NCBI RefSeq assembly: GCF_009938205.1
Contig: NZ_AP019654.1
Coordinates: forward strand, 372,001-436,000
DNA length: 64,000 nucleotides
Source of the DNA: Vibrio panuliri
GTDB taxonomy: Bacteria; Pseudomonadota; Gammaproteobacteria; Enterobacterales; Vibrionaceae
Direction of reading: 5' to 3'
The position numbers and the translations under genes were made by a program. Within the stretch, counting starts at the first letter, position 1. Every line of letters begins with the position of its first letter. A model generated the notes under the pieces. That model was not told the origin of the DNA, did no database searches, and saw nothing but the letters and a program-made list of their open reading frames with translations. Positions 8,639 to 18,743 of this stretch are shown here, in pieces.

Positions 8639-8716
8639 GAGGGTTGTGTTGACCTTTAGCGTTGATTTTTGCAGCGCTGTTAGGGGAATTTAAAGGTCAA
8701 CCATCTCTAGACTTTG

Positions 8717-11539
8717 CTATTTTAACATAGGTTCAAGGAAGCGTGCGGTGTGGGATCCTTTGATTTGCGCCACTTCTTCAGGCGTACCTTGAGCGATGAT
8801 TTCACCACCGCCTTGACCACCTTCGGGGCCAAGGTCAACGATCCAATCCGCCGTTTTAATTACATCTAGGTTGTGCTCGATGACCACGACTGTGTTGCCG
8901 TGATCTCTTAGGCGATGCAGTACAGTAAGCAATTGTTGAATATCATGGAAATGCAAACCTGTCGTTGGCTCATCCAAGATGTAAAGCGTTTTGCCCGTAT
9001 CTCGTTTCGAAAGCTCTCGTGCTAATTTGACTCGTTGCGCTTCGCCTCCAGATAACGTGGTTGCCGCTTGCCCTAGTCGGATGTAAGAGAGGCCAACATC
9101 GATTAAGGTTTGTAGTTTACGGGCAATGACTGGTACTGGTTCAAAGAATTGACGCGCATCTTCGACGGTCATTTCTAGAACTTCGTCGATGGTCTTCCCT
9201 TTATAGCGGACTTCGAGAGTTTCACGATTGTAGCGTTTCCCTTTACACACATCACAAGGCACATAGACGTCCGGTAGGAAGTGCATTTCAACTTTAATCA
9301 CGCCATCACCTTGGCATGCTTCGCATCGCCCTCCGCGCACGTTAAAGCTAAAACGGCCTGGCTTATAACCACGAGAACGCGCTTCCTGAGTACCAGAGAA
9401 TAATTCACGGATCGGGGTGAAAATACCAGTATAAGTGGCTGGATTTGAGCGTGGTGTGCGACCAATTGGGCTCTGATCAATGTCGATGACTTTATCAAAG
9501 TGTTCAAGACCTTTAATTTTTTTGTATGGCGCAGGCATTGCAGTGGTCGCGCCATTTAATTGGGTATGAGCAATTTTAAAGAAAGTGTCATTGATCAGTG
9601 TCGATTTACCAGATCCCGACACACCAGTAATACAACTAAACAGACCGACAGGAATAGTCAGGTCAACCGTTTTTAGGTTGTTACCAGTGGCGCCGATAAG
9701 CTCAACAACTTTGCTTTTATTAAATGGCGTGCGTTTTTCAGGTACAGCAATCTGCTTGGTTCCTGAAAGGTATTGACCCGTCAATGACTCTGGTACTTGC
9801 AGGATCTCCTGCATCGTACCTTGAGCCACTACTTGGCCTCCATGCACACCAGCCCCAGGGCCAATATCGATGACGTGATCGGCGCAGCGGATTGCATCTT
9901 CATCATGTTCTACGACGAGTACGGTATTACCTAAGTCTCGCAAATGAGTGAGGGTTTTTAGTAGCCGCTCGTTGTCACGCTGATGCAAGCCAATTGAAGG
10001 TTCGTCCAGAACATACATTACCCCAACCAGTCCCGCACCAATTTGACTTGCTAGACGGATGCGCTGAGCCTCACCACCAGAGAGCGTTTCAGCACTGCGC
10101 GACAGATTAAGGTAGTTAAGACCGACGTTAACCAAAAACTCAAGTCGGTCATTGATTTCTTTCATCACTTTCTCGGCAATCTTAGCGCGCTGACCTTCTA
10201 ATTGGAGATTTGCGAAGAAGCTAAGAGCGTCGGCAATGCTCAGCTCGACAATCTCTGGTAGCGTGGTGTCGCCGATAAACACATTGCGAGCTTCCAAGCG
10301 TAGGCGGCTGCCATCGCAGCTGGCACAACATTTGGTTGAAATATATTTGGCCAAATCTTCTCGCACTGAGTTTGATTCGGTATCGCGATAGCGGCGTTCA
10401 AGGGTATTGAGAATCCCTTCAAATGGATGGCGTTTTACCCGAATATCACCACGGTCATTAATGTAGTTAAACTCAACTTCCGTGCGCCCTGAGCCTTTTA
10501 AAATCACATCTTGGATTTTTTTTGGTAACTGATTGAATGGCTGATTGAGGTCAAAATCATAATGCTTTGCCAGTGACGTTAGCATTTGGAAGTAGTAGTA
10601 GTTCTTTTGATCCCAGCCGCGAATTGCCCCTTGAGCGAGACTGAGTGACTCATCTTGGATCACCCGTGCAGGGTCAAAATATTGCTGAACACCCAAGCCA
10701 TCACAAGTCCCACAGGCGCCCGCTGGATTGTTGAAAGAGAACAGACGAGGTTCCAGTTCTTGCATACTGTAGCCACAGTGCGGGCAAGCAAAGTTAGCAG
10801 AAAACACCACTTCGTCATCGTCCCCATCCATTGGGGCGACAACGGCAATTCCGCCTGACAGTTCAAGGGTTGTCTCAAATGATTCTGCCAATCGTTGTTG
10901 GAGATCGGCACGGACTTTAAAGCGATCGACAACGACTTCAATGGTGTGCTTTTTGTGTAGCTCTAGTGTCGGTGGATCGGATAAATCACAGGTTTCTCCA
11001 TCAATACGGGCGCGAATGAAACCTTGAGCCGCCAAGTTCTCTAGCGTTTTGACATGTTCCCCTTTGCGCTCTTTGACAATCGGCGCCAGCAGCATCAATT
11101 TAGAGCCTTCAGGCATCTCAAGAACTTTGTCGACCATTTGTGACACAGTCTGGGCGGCAAGAGCGACTTTATGTGTAGGGCAGCGAGGCTCCCCTACACG
11201 TGCATAGAGCAAACGCAAGTAGTCATATACTTCAGTTATTGTACCGACAGTGGAGCGCGGGTTATGTGACGTCGATTTTTGTTCAATAGAAATGGCCGGT
11301 GACAACCCTTCAATATGGTCAACATCCGGTTTTTCCATCAATGACAAAAACTGGCGGGCGTAGGCTGAAAGGGATTCTACGTAACGACGCTGCCCTTCTG
11401 CATACAGAGTATCGAAAGCTAAAGACGATTTTCCGGAGCCGGATAAACCAGTGATAACAATCAGCTTATCGCGTGGAATGGTGAGATTGATGTTTTTTAG
11501 GTTATGGGTGCGGGCTCCGCGTACTTCTATCTTGTCCAT
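8717..11539 (-). CDS. uvrA: Excinuclease ABC subunit A
   Basis: DNA damage-recognition ATPase of nucleotide excision repair, 940 residues, the normal size. The first Walker [11 protein letters not shown] is at 31-40 and the second, [10 protein letters not shown], lies near residue 640. Two ABC signatures of the form LSGGEAQR are present. Zinc modules are visible as CPHC...CGTC in the first half and CEAC...CDVC in the second. The start at 11539 gives [14 protein letters not shown] as in other UvrA proteins. A LexA box lies 64-83 bp upstream, so the gene should belong to the SOS regulon. Confidence 0.98.
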   Translation of the reverse strand: MDKIEVRGARTHNLKNINLTIPRDKLIVITGLSGSGKSSLAFDTLYAEGQRRYVESLSAYARQFLSLMEKPDVDHIEGLSPAISIEQKSTSHNPRSTVGTITEVYDYLRLLYARVGEPRCPTHKVALAAQTVSQMVDKVLEMPEGSKLMLLAPIVKERKGEHVKTLENLAAQGFIRARIDGETCDLSDPPTLELHKKHTIEVVVDRFKVRADLQQRLAESFETTLELSGGIAVVAPMDGDDDEVVFSANFACPHCGYSMQELEPRLFSFNNPAGACGTCDGLGVQQYFDPARVIQDESLSLAQGAIRGWDQKNYYYFQMLTSLAKHYDFDLNQPFNQLPKKIQDVILKGSGRTEVEFNYINDRGDIRVKRHPFEGILNTLERRYRDTESNSVREDLAKYISTKCCASCDGSRLRLEARNVFIGDTTLPEIVELSIADALSFFANLQLEGQRAKIAEKVMKEINDRLEFLVNVGLNYLNLSRSAETLSGGEAQRIRLASQIGAGLVGVMYVLDEPSIGLHQRDNERLLKTLTHLRDLGNTVLVVEHDEDAIRCADHVIDIGPGAGVHGGQVVAQGTMQEILQVPESLTGQYLSGTKQIAVPEKRTPFNKSKVVELIGATGNNLKTVDLTIPVGLFSCITGVSGSGKSTLINDTFFKIAHTQLNGATTAMPAPYKKIKGLEHFDKVIDIDQSPIGRTPRSNPATYTGIFTPIRELFSGTQEARSRGYKPGRFSFNVRGGRCEACQGDGVIKVEMHFLPDVYVPCDVCKGKRYNRETLEVRYKGKTIDEVLEMTVEDARQFFEPVPVIARKLQTLIDVGLSYIRLGQAATTLSGGEAQRVKLARELSKRDTGKTLYILDEPTTGLHFHDIQQLLTVLHRLRDHGNTVVVIEHNLDVIKTADWIVDLGPEGGQGGGEIIAQGTPEEVAQIKGSHTARFLEPMLK

Positions 11540-11602
11540 GGTTATCGCTCTGTATGGGAAGAACTTCTAGTATTACACAGTGCGAGAAATGTTCAAAGAA
11601 AA

Positions 11603-11622
11603 TACTGGACATAAAAACAGTA
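11603..11622 (-). promoter_or_regulatory. LexA (SOS) box upstream of uvrA
   Basis: The 20-mer begins TACTG and ends CAGTA with ten mostly A/T bases between, fitting the gammaproteobacterial LexA consensus TACTG-(TA)5-CAGTA. Its position upstream of uvrA, a classical SOS gene, supports function. It abuts the galU terminator, overlapping it by one base. Confidence 0.85.
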
Positions 11623-11645
11623 AGAGCAGCGCGAAGGCTGCTCTT
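11622..11645 (-). terminator. Terminator of galU
   Basis: A 9-bp perfect stem AAGAGCAGC/GCTGCTCTT with a 6-nt loop is followed on the minus strand by ACTGTTTTTATG. The T run is offset by four bases because the uvrA LexA box occupies that position. Confidence 0.75.
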
Positions 11646-11655
11646 TATACGTGAG

Positions 11656-12528
11656 TTAGCTTTGTTTAGCGGTTGAGTGTTTGTCGAGCTCGGTCTTTTT
11701 GCTGTCTTTAAGGTAAAGGTTTTCAAAACAGTAGTTTGTTGCTTCGATATAACCTTCAACACTACCGCAGTCAAAACGTTGTCCTTTAAACTTATACGCC
11801 AGAACACAGCCCGCCTTGGCTTGCTTGAGCAGTGCATCCGTGATTTGAATTTCTCCACCTTTGCCTGGCTCGGTTTGCTCAATTAGCTCAAAGATATCTG
11901 GGGTCAGAATATAACGACCGATGATTGCGAGGTTACTTGGTGCTGTGCCTGGTTCAGGTTTTTCAACCATGTCATCAACACGGAAAATATCGTCTTTGAT
12001 CATTTCACCGGAAATAACACCGTATTTGTGTGTTTCATTTTCTGGGACTTCTTGAACAGCAACAATTGAACAGCGGAACTGTTTAAACAACGCAACCATT
12101 TGTGCCAATACGCCTTCTTGTTCATTGACACATAAATCGTCAGCTAACACGACAGCGAAAGGTTCATCACCAATTAACTCGCGACCAGTCAAAATCGCAT
12201 GACCTAGACCTTTCATTTCACGTTGACGAATATAAGTAAAGTTAGCTGAATCAATGATGTCACGGATATCAACAAGCAATTCTTCTTTATTGGTACCGCT
12301 AATCTGGTGTTCAAGCTCATAGTTTTTATCAAAGTGATCCATGATGGAATGTTTGCCACGACCTGTGACGATACACATACCATTCATGCCTGCTTGAATT
12401 GCTTCTTCAACACCGTACTCAATCAATGGCTTGTTGACGACTGGCATCATCTCTTTTGGCATCGACTTGGTGGCTGGCAGGAAACGTGTGCCGTAACCTG
12501 CCGCCGGAAATAGGCACTTTTTAATCAT
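11656..12528 (-). CDS. galU: UTP-glucose-1-phosphate uridylyltransferase
   Basis: Makes UDP-glucose for LPS, capsule and exopolysaccharide. The protein of about 290 residues opens MIKKCLFPAAGYGTRFLPAT, the nucleotidyltransferase signature, followed by the PKEMMPVVNKP loop. GGEIQITDAL lies near residue 225. ATG at 12528 is chosen because it begins this motif and has AAGGG upstream; an in-frame extension to 12573 would add 15 residues not seen in the family. It ends in its own terminator before uvrA and lies downstream of qstR on the same strand with a 118-bp gap. Confidence 0.95.
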   Translation of the reverse strand: MIKKCLFPAAGYGTRFLPATKSMPKEMMPVVNKPLIEYGVEEAIQAGMNGMCIVTGRGKHSIMDHFDKNYELEHQISGTNKEELLVDIRDIIDSANFTYIRQREMKGLGHAILTGRELIGDEPFAVVLADDLCVNEQEGVLAQMVALFKQFRCSIVAVQEVPENETHKYGVISGEMIKDDIFRVDDMVEKPEPGTAPSNLAIIGRYILTPDIFELIEQTEPGKGGEIQITDALLKQAKAGCVLAYKFKGQRFDCGSVEGYIEATNYCFENLYLKDSKKTELDKHSTAKQS

Positions 12529-12646
12529 GATAAAACCCTTTATCTCTCTGACGTATTTGAAATTGTCAAACAAGATAGCACGGTTTAGATGAATAGATAA
12601 TTAACCAAGTAGTGCAAAAGTTGATTTTCTATCTAATGAGTTATTT

Positions 12647-13294
12647 TTAAGACATTAAGTGCTGTTTTGCCCATGAAATCGCTTGTACTCGATTTTTAAC
12701 TGAGAGTTTTTTAAATATTTGGTAAAGGTGCGATTTGACGGTGAACTCGCTGATAAACAAATCTTCGGCAATTTGATTATTTGATGCCCCTGTTTGCAAG
12801 CTACGTAAAATTTGGATTTCTCTGGTTGTTAAATCCACGGTCGCGGGAGAGGTTTGGCTATCGATGACATGGCGATAGTAATGCAGAAGTTGTGCGGCTA
12901 CTTTGCGAGGTAACCAATTCTGGCTGTTAATCACTTCACCACATCCTTGGGCTATTCGAGTGATACTATCATCTTTGTAAAACAGTGCTTTCAAGTTACC
13001 AAAACTCAACAGTTCATCCGTGGTCAGCCGTCTTTCAACATTAAAGATCACGGTTTCAAAGATCTTGTTCGAGAGGGGGAGATTGCGGATTGCGCTTTGC
13101 AGTTGCTGATAGTTGTTATGATCAATTAACAAAATTTTGTGTTTATGCTGTTGCATGGCGAGCATAAAATCTTCAGGTTCCATGCGAGGAATCGGCACAC
13201 AGAGTTTTTTTTCGATTAGGTCTACAATAGGGTAATGGGCATTTTTGTTTTCACATAGGAAATATAAGGTTCGTGCGTAGATGTTTTTAGCCAT
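12647..13294 (-). CDS. qstR: LuxR/FixJ-type regulator, QstR-like competence regulator
   Basis: Protein of 215 residues. An N-terminal pseudo-receiver-like domain (about 1-130) lacks a clear phospho-acceptor aspartate cluster. A C-terminal LuxR-type helix-turn-helix (about 152-210) reads TTREIQILRSL, ASNNQIAEDLFISEFTVKSH, then IFKKLSVKNR. The domain layout resembles VpsT and CsgD. Its size and its place between galU and ssb match V. cholerae QstR (VC0396 by memory), the HapR- and TfoX-dependent regulator that activates DNA-uptake and type VI secretion genes. Naming rests mainly on synteny and overall likeness. ATG at 13294 gives MAKNIYARTLYFL. Confidence 0.8.
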   Translation of the reverse strand: MAKNIYARTLYFLCENKNAHYPIVDLIEKKLCVPIPRMEPEDFMLAMQQHKHKILLIDHNNYQQLQSAIRNLPLSNKIFETVIFNVERRLTTDELLSFGNLKALFYKDDSITRIAQGCGEVINSQNWLPRKVAAQLLHYYRHVIDSQTSPATVDLTTREIQILRSLQTGASNNQIAEDLFISEFTVKSHLYQIFKKLSVKNRVQAISWAKQHLMS

Positions 13295-13585
13295 AGCTCA
13301 CTCTTATCTATTTTTGCCAATTTCTACTCGTTATCCTGTCTGATTTGTTAGCAAAGCGCGATTCATCGTCAGTATGAATTACTAGGTAGTTGCAAATTTG
13401 ATAGTAAATTTTCGTTATCTCATTGAGTTTTGGTACATGGAAAGCGGTGAAAGTATTGGAATCTGAGAGCAGCGACAAGAAAGTTACGTACCAGATGAAC
13501 AGGAACAGTTGTTCGATTTACAACTCGAGTGTTATCCTTATGCGCTATTGAAATTGAACATAAACGAATCTAGACGGAGCGAAAC
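13295..13585. promoter_or_regulatory. Divergent qstR-ssb intergenic region with a candidate ssb promoter
   Basis: This 291-bp region holds the promoters of two divergent genes. For ssb, TTGTTC at 13509-13514 and TTATCC at 13532-13537 are spaced by 17 bp. I looked for a LexA box near ssb, as in E. coli where uvrA and ssb share one, and found none that fits CTG-N10-CAG. A/T-rich dyads around 13399-13420 could hold regulator sites for qstR, but I cannot assign them. Confidence 0.4.
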
Positions 13586-14119
13586 ATGGCTAGCCGTGGA
13601 GTAAACAAAGTTATTTTAGTGGGTAACTTAGGTCAGGACCCAGAAGTGCGCTACATGCCTAGCGGTGGCGCAGTTGCAAATATTACTATTGCAACTTCAG
13701 AAACTTGGCGCGATAAGGCGACAGGTGAACAACGTGAGAAAACTGAGTGGCATCGTGTTGCCCTGTTTGGCAAACTGGCAGAAGTTGCTGGCGAATATCT
13801 ACGTAAAGGTTCACAAGTATATATTGAAGGTCAACTTCAAACTCGCAAATGGCAGAACCAACAAGGCCAAGACCAATACACCACCGAAGTGGTTGTTCAA
13901 GGCTATAACGGTGTGATGCAAATGCTAGGTGGTCGCCAAGGTGGACAAGGTGCGCCTATGGGTGGTCATCAGCCACAACAGCAGCAACAGCAAGGTTGGG
14001 GACAGCCGCAGCAGCCTGCAATGCAGCAAAAACCTGCGCCTCAACAGCAACATGCACCTCAGCAACAGCCTCAGTACAATGAGCCGCCAATGGATTTTGA
14101 CGACGACATCCCGTTTTAA
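13586..14119 (+). CDS. ssb: Single-stranded DNA-binding protein
   Basis: Homotetrameric ssDNA-binding protein of replication and repair, 177 residues. Residues 1-110 form the OB fold ([20 protein letters not shown] onward). Residues about 118-165 are a Gly/Gln-rich flexible linker encoded by repeated CAG/CAA codons. The last nine residues MDFDDDIPF are the acidic tip that recruits partner proteins. It has an ACGGAGCG ribosome site and ends in a strong terminator. It is divergent from qstR. Confidence 0.97.
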   Translation: MASRGVNKVILVGNLGQDPEVRYMPSGGAVANITIATSETWRDKATGEQREKTEWHRVALFGKLAEVAGEYLRKGSQVYIEGQLQTRKWQNQQGQDQYTTEVVVQGYNGVMQMLGGRQGGQGAPMGGHQPQQQQQQGWGQPQQPAMQQKPAPQQQHAPQQQPQYNEPPMDFDDDIPF

Positions 14120-14133
14120 TCCTTTTAAAGTCG

Positions 14134-14162
14134 AAAAAAGCCGCGATTATCGCGGCTTTTTT
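14134..14162 (+). terminator. Terminator of ssb
   Basis: A 12-bp perfect stem including AAAAAAGCCGCG and its complement around ATTAT, ending in a T run just after the ssb stop. Confidence 0.92.
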
Positions 14163-14309
14163 ATATAGTGAGCTTGGTATTTCTGCGATGTTTGATAATC
14201 GAGCTCGCTGACTTTAAGCACCTCTATGGAAAGAGGTAATCGGTGCTAGAAATATTGCGCTAGCGTATAATACTAACTGACTAAATTCATCGAGAGGGAA
14301 CTCCATTTT

Positions 14310-16313
14310 ATGAGGTATACGCCTACCTTAAAATTGAGTACGCGCTTGGTTGCTTTTGTAACTGTGATCGTGATAAGTGCGATGTTTATTTTGTTCTTGG
14401 GTGGTACGTTATCGTTTCGTAGCCTCGGACACGTTTACCTCAATCAGTCCCTCAATGGAATTGTCGAAGTCGTCGACAAAGAGATGGAAGATCCTGACGC
14501 TGCGTATTCTATGCAACGTTGGATGCCAAAGATGCTACAAGCATCGAACATCGTTGAGATGGAGCTTTCTTCGCAAGCGGGAGTCATTTACCGTTATCGC
14601 GACACCTCCTCTAAAATAGACCCGTCTTTGTTTTATCACGCTGAATATCCTCTTGAGCGGAACAGCGGTTTTAAAATCAAATTTACTGCCGTTCCACCGT
14701 ATGTTGGCTATGGCTACTCTCTTGAGGCGCTCTGGTCAATTACCTTGGCAGTGGCTTTAGTTATTTTCTGCCTTATACGTGGCTTGAAATGGCTGGAAGA
14801 ACAGCTACTTGGCTCAGAGTTACTCGAAGAGCGAGGGCGGATGATTTTGGCGGGTCGTGTCGAGGAGTTTGCCAAAGGTGATCTTCGAGAATGGCCCTAT
14901 ACTGCGAGTGAAGCCCTTGATCGTCTTATTGATGAACTGCAAGACGCACGTCAAGAGCGCAGTCGTTTTGATACTTTTATTCGTACCCAAACTTTTCTTG
15001 ATCAGCTAACAGGAACAGCAAATCGAGTTCTGTTTGATAGCAAATTGGAAGCGGCACTTTCCGAAAGCGGCTCTCATGGTGGTGCGATGCTGATCCGTAT
15101 TGATGATTGGGATCGAGTGAAAGAAGAGGTCGATAAGCAGGCGGCTAATCAGTTCATCATTGCGATGGGTGAAGCGATTAATAAGGTGATTTTGCGTTAT
15201 CCCGATATTATTTTATCCCGCTATTATGAAGCGGACTTTGCCGTATTTGCCCCACATTTAGGCACTAAAGAAATGGCAAGCATTGCAAATAACTGTCTGA
15301 AAAGATTTGAAAACTTGCAGTTACCTGAACCATTGGATAAAGAGAATTGGTGTCATATTGGTATTACCATGTTCCGAGAAGGGGAACGACAAGGAAAAAT
15401 ACTGGATGAAACAGAAACTGCGCTGAAGAGTGCTCGTCTACAGCAAATGAATACTTGGACGCGCTTTAACAAACTCTCTCCACAAGAAGAAGAGCGGGGA
15501 AGTGTTCGTTGGCGAACGTTGTTTGATCAAGTATTAACGCCAGATAGTGTCTATATTTTTTCGCAACCATGCTATTTGCTCGAAGATCAACAGCCTCAAT
15601 TGATCCACCATGAGTTGTTCGTACGGATTCTCGATCCCCAGAAAGGATTGATTAAAGCGTCACGTTTTAACACTGCAATCGAGTCTGTTGGCTATGAAAG
15701 TGTTTTAGATCGTTCTGTTTTTTTGGCGGTCGCCAGATTTTTGAAAGCGTCAAAAAATAGTTTATGTTACTCTATCAACCTTCATGTGACTCCTTTTGCT
15801 AGCAAGAAGTACTTTCGTTGGTTCAGGGATGAGTTACTACAACTACCAACTGAAAAACGTCAGCGATTGTTATTTGAGTTTGCAGAAGCTCGACTCGTGC
15901 AGCATCTCGACTATATGAGACCTGTAATAAAGATGCTAAATGGGTTAGGTTGTCGAGTTGTCGTAGGGCAAGCGGGGCGATCGATTGTCAGTACTTACTA
16001 CCTAAAAGAACTATCAATTGATTATCTTAAGCTTCACCGTAGCTTGATAAAGCAAATTGATCATCGGCATGAAAATCAATTGTTTGTACGCAGTTTACTG
16101 GGCGCATGTGAAGGTTTACATACTCAAGTTATCGCGGTTGGTGTCGATCAAAAGCAAGAGTACAATACGCTGCTGACACTTGGTGTACAGGGCGTTCAAG
16201 GGCGCTACTTTGCCCCTGAAGAACAAATGATACCAGAACTGCAAGCAGACAAACCTAGTCAGTCCAAGTCAAACATTCAAATTGGGCGGCGTAACCGTTG
16301 GCGAAGAAGTTAG
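14310..16313 (+). CDS. mshH: MshH/CsrD-like protein with degenerate GGDEF and EAL domains
   Basis: Inner-membrane protein of 667 residues, first of the MSHA cluster and homologous to E. coli CsrD, which targets CsrB/C small RNAs for RNase E decay. Membrane segments lie at about 13-33 and 139-158, with a periplasmic domain between, then a HAMP-like linker. The GGDEF position reads YYEADF (305-310) and the EAL position reads ELF in HHELFVR (433-439), so neither cyclase nor phosphodiesterase activity is expected. In E. coli csrD adjoins mreB; here the pilus genes lie between. A TATAAT at 14266-14271 is a likely -10 element. AGAGGGAA serves as ribosome site. Confidence 0.93.
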   Translation: MRYTPTLKLSTRLVAFVTVIVISAMFILFLGGTLSFRSLGHVYLNQSLNGIVEVVDKEMEDPDAAYSMQRWMPKMLQASNIVEMELSSQAGVIYRYRDTSSKIDPSLFYHAEYPLERNSGFKIKFTAVPPYVGYGYSLEALWSITLAVALVIFCLIRGLKWLEEQLLGSELLEERGRMILAGRVEEFAKGDLREWPYTASEALDRLIDELQDARQERSRFDTFIRTQTFLDQLTGTANRVLFDSKLEAALSESGSHGGAMLIRIDDWDRVKEEVDKQAANQFIIAMGEAINKVILRYPDIILSRYYEADFAVFAPHLGTKEMASIANNCLKRFENLQLPEPLDKENWCHIGITMFREGERQGKILDETETALKSARLQQMNTWTRFNKLSPQEEERGSVRWRTLFDQVLTPDSVYIFSQPCYLLEDQQPQLIHHELFVRILDPQKGLIKASRFNTAIESVGYESVLDRSVFLAVARFLKASKNSLCYSINLHVTPFASKKYFRWFRDELLQLPTEKRQRLLFEFAEARLVQHLDYMRPVIKMLNGLGCRVVVGQAGRSIVSTYYLKELSIDYLKLHRSLIKQIDHRHENQLFVRSLLGACEGLHTQVIAVGVDQKQEYNTLLTLGVQGVQGRYFAPEEQMIPELQADKPSQSKSNIQIGRRNRWRRS

Positions 16314-16319
16314 TTGTAA

Positions 16320-17762
16320 ATGAACATTCAATCTCTAATAGGAAAGTTTAGTGCTAGCAACAGCACTGAAAATAGTTTGCAAGTGGTTGTTCAGCCGAAT
16401 GCACTCTACTTCTCTAAATGGAATGGTGGCACTCTACCTCAGAAAATTTCTTTCGAATCCGGTGATTGGCAGGATCATTTGCTGGATGCGTTGGCACAGG
16501 CTGGGGTAAGTGACAGCGCGATAGACCTAGTTATAAACTCCAACCTTTATCAAAACTATCAGATAGATAAGCCAAATGTTCCCCAAGAGGAACTGAGCCT
16601 CACTCTGCCATTCCTACTTAAAGATTTGATCAGTGAAAAAGTTACTGAGATCGTAGCAGATGCCATTCCGCTACCGACCAGTAATAAGCTGCATGTTTAT
16701 GTTATCGCTAAGTCTGCGCTTTTAGGGTTTGTCAGCAAATTAAGCAAGCTTAAATTGACGCTTGGTCGAGTGCTTGTTGAAGATGATATTTGGCCTTTGG
16801 TTTGTGCTGATACTGAACGTTTTGTTTTATTGCAGCAGAGTAAAGGCGCGGCTTATAAGGTCAGTGCATTTGTCGACTCACGCTGTGTATTTCAGCGAAC
16901 TATTCGTGGTATCACTCCTCCACTGACTGGCGTTGCTACGAGCGGACTGCAACTTGATGGTATCGCACTCGAACTGCAGCGCTCGATAGATTATTTGTCT
17001 TCTCAATTACGTGGTGCAACCTTGCATCATATGAAAGTCTGTTGTGATGAAGACAATGATGAGGAACTCGCACAAGCCCTTGATGAGCGCCTCAGCGTTA
17101 AAGTTGCTCCATTATCTAATGTGAAAGTTGATTCGGGTGAGTTGTTGGCGCAGTTTGCCAATCAAGACAACAGCGCCGCGATTAATCTTTACCCAAAACA
17201 CCTTAAACCAAAAGTTGAACGATTCACGCTAAATAATGTGATGATCGGTTGCGGTGGGTTAGCTCTATTAATTGGCATCATATCGGCTTACTCGACTTGG
17301 CAAAACAGTCAATTGGAAAATGAGCTACAGGTCGCTCAGTCGCAAGAAACAGAATTCAATCAACAGCTTGCTAGTTTGAATCAGCGTATAGTTAAGCATC
17401 GCCCCTCACCGGAAAAAGTACATGCCGTAGAGAGGCTTAAAGAAGAGATTCAATCTAAGCAAGACTCTTTGGCTGCAGTATCAAAATACGATGGTCAACA
17501 GCAAGTTGGGTATTCCGGCGTAATGCAGTCGTTAGCGCAGTTAGGTCGCAACGACATTTCGTTAAGCTCAATCCGTATGGACGCGGATAATCTTGATATT
17601 AAAGGTTTAGCTCGAGATCCTCAGGCAATACCAAACTGGGTTAATCAGTTTAAGAGTGAAATCAATCTCGTTGGACGCTCATTTGAGAAACTAAAAATTG
17701 CTCGTAATGAGCAAGATATCCTTACTTTTGAGTTGCGCACCAAAGAAGAGGTAAAAGAGTGA
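16320..17762 (+). CDS. mshI: MSHA biogenesis protein MshI (PilM/PilN-like)
   Basis: Protein of 480 residues in the inner-membrane alignment subcomplex of the pilus machine. The N-terminal 300 residues look like a PilM-type actin-like cytoplasmic domain. A membrane helix lies at about 306-326 (VMIGCGGLALLIGIISAYST), and a coiled coil and periplasmic PilN-like part follow. The gene starts 6 bp after mshH and overlaps mshJ by 4 bp, so it is cotranscribed. Assignment rests on position and overall features; sequence conservation is modest in this family. Confidence 0.9.
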   Translation: MNIQSLIGKFSASNSTENSLQVVVQPNALYFSKWNGGTLPQKISFESGDWQDHLLDALAQAGVSDSAIDLVINSNLYQNYQIDKPNVPQEELSLTLPFLLKDLISEKVTEIVADAIPLPTSNKLHVYVIAKSALLGFVSKLSKLKLTLGRVLVEDDIWPLVCADTERFVLLQQSKGAAYKVSAFVDSRCVFQRTIRGITPPLTGVATSGLQLDGIALELQRSIDYLSSQLRGATLHHMKVCCDEDNDEELAQALDERLSVKVAPLSNVKVDSGELLAQFANQDNSAAINLYPKHLKPKVERFTLNNVMIGCGGLALLIGIISAYSTWQNSQLENELQVAQSQETEFNQQLASLNQRIVKHRPSPEKVHAVERLKEEIQSKQDSLAAVSKYDGQQQVGYSGVMQSLAQLGRNDISLSSIRMDADNLDIKGLARDPQAIPNWVNQFKSEINLVGRSFEKLKIARNEQDILTFELRTKEEVKE

Positions 17763-18412
17763 TGAGAGCACATTGGCAGAAGTGGGGAGACGGTTTTGCA
17801 AAGTTAAGTCAGCGAGAAAAGTGGTTGCTGACGCTGTGTCTTGTCGTCGTGATGGTGATAGGTATGTTTACCTTGTTGCTGGAGCCCGCACTGAATACAA
17901 ATCAGTCTCTTAAACAACAAATTGCGACGACTAAACAGAATAATCAGCGCCTTGATAAGCAAATTTCTGCGCTGACCGCAAAACTCAAAAAAGATCCAGA
18001 TCAGGACATTAATATCGAGTACAAGAGATTACTAACGGAAAGCCAGTCACTGTCTGAATTGTTGGCCAAAGTAATCGAAGATCTTATTTCACCTAGTCAA
18101 ATGGCTAAGTTACTTGAAGATGTGCTTGCGGGTACGAAAGGTTTGCACTTGGTTTCGTTAGAATCGATGAGAGCAGAACCGATTGTGAGCGGTCACGCCT
18201 CGGAAAATTATGCGGGTTATTACCTTCACCCTGTGCGCTTAGAGCTGACGGGGAATTATTTTGCCATTCTTCAGTATTTAGAAACGTTGGAGTCATTGCC
18301 AGTCAACTACTATTGGCGCAGTTTTTATTACCAAGTGGATGCTTACCCTAAAGCGCGATTGGTGTTAGAGGTTTACACGCTTGGTACTAGACAGGAGTTT
18401 ATCGGTGGTTAA
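17759..18412 (+). CDS. mshJ: MSHA biogenesis protein MshJ (PilO-like)
   Basis: Bitopic inner-membrane protein of 217 residues. A cytoplasmic N-terminus precedes a membrane helix at about 23-43 (WLLTLCLVVVMVIGMFTLLL), a coiled coil (about 48-85) and a periplasmic ferredoxin-like domain, the PilO plan. It is expected to pair with MshI and link the inner-membrane platform to MshK and MshL. It overlaps mshI by 4 bp (ATGA), and mshK begins inside its 3' end. Confidence 0.9.
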   Translation: MMRAHWQKWGDGFAKLSQREKWLLTLCLVVVMVIGMFTLLLEPALNTNQSLKQQIATTKQNNQRLDKQISALTAKLKKDPDQDINIEYKRLLTESQSLSELLAKVIEDLISPSQMAKLLEDVLAGTKGLHLVSLESMRAEPIVSGHASENYAGYYLHPVRLELTGNYFAILQYLETLESLPVNYYWRSFYYQVDAYPKARLVLEVYTLGTRQEFIGG

Positions 18413-18728
18413 TAAAGCCCTACTCATCGTCTTTGGATTCTCTTTTGCTGCGATGGCATCTCAAGATCCCACCGCACCACTGAATTGGCAGCAAGCCCCT
18501 AAAGCGGTTGCTAAGAAAAAAGTGGTGCAGCCGCGTGTGCCTAACTTGCAAAGTATTGTGTGCGGCGAAAGTCGTGATTGTTATGCCATTTTAGATGGGC
18601 ATACCAAAGCTACAGGCGAAAATATTGCTGGATTTAGAGTTAAGCAAATCAGTGCTGACTACGTCACAGTGACCCGCGGCAGTAAACAGTGGAAACTGGA
18701 ACTGTTCCCCCTAGAAGTAAAACAATAA
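18405..18728 (+). CDS. mshK: MSHA biogenesis protein MshK (PilP-like)
   Basis: Periplasmic protein of 107 residues. The N-terminal hydrophobic stretch NKALLIVFGFSFAAMAS looks like a signal peptide, and DPTAPLNW and an HR/PilP-like beta domain follow. PilP-type proteins bridge the inner-membrane complex and the secretin. GTG at 18405 is chosen because ACAGGAG ends 7 bases upstream; the longer frame from TTG 18381 has no site. The start overlaps the mshJ end by 8 bp, indicating coupled translation. Confidence 0.85.
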   Translation: MVNKALLIVFGFSFAAMASQDPTAPLNWQQAPKAVAKKKVVQPRVPNLQSIVCGESRDCYAILDGHTKATGENIAGFRVKQISADYVTVTRGSKQWKLELFPLEVKQ

Positions 18729-18743
18729 GGTTATTGGAATCGT

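Noticed and set aside
13295..13585. A LexA box for ssb
   Set aside because: I looked for CTG-N10-CAG and found only mismatched dyads such as that around ACAGGAACAG.
13960..14090. CAG/CAA-rich tract as a microsatellite or CRISPR-like array
   Set aside because: It is the coding sequence of the Gln-rich linker of SSB with no regular repeat-spacer structure.
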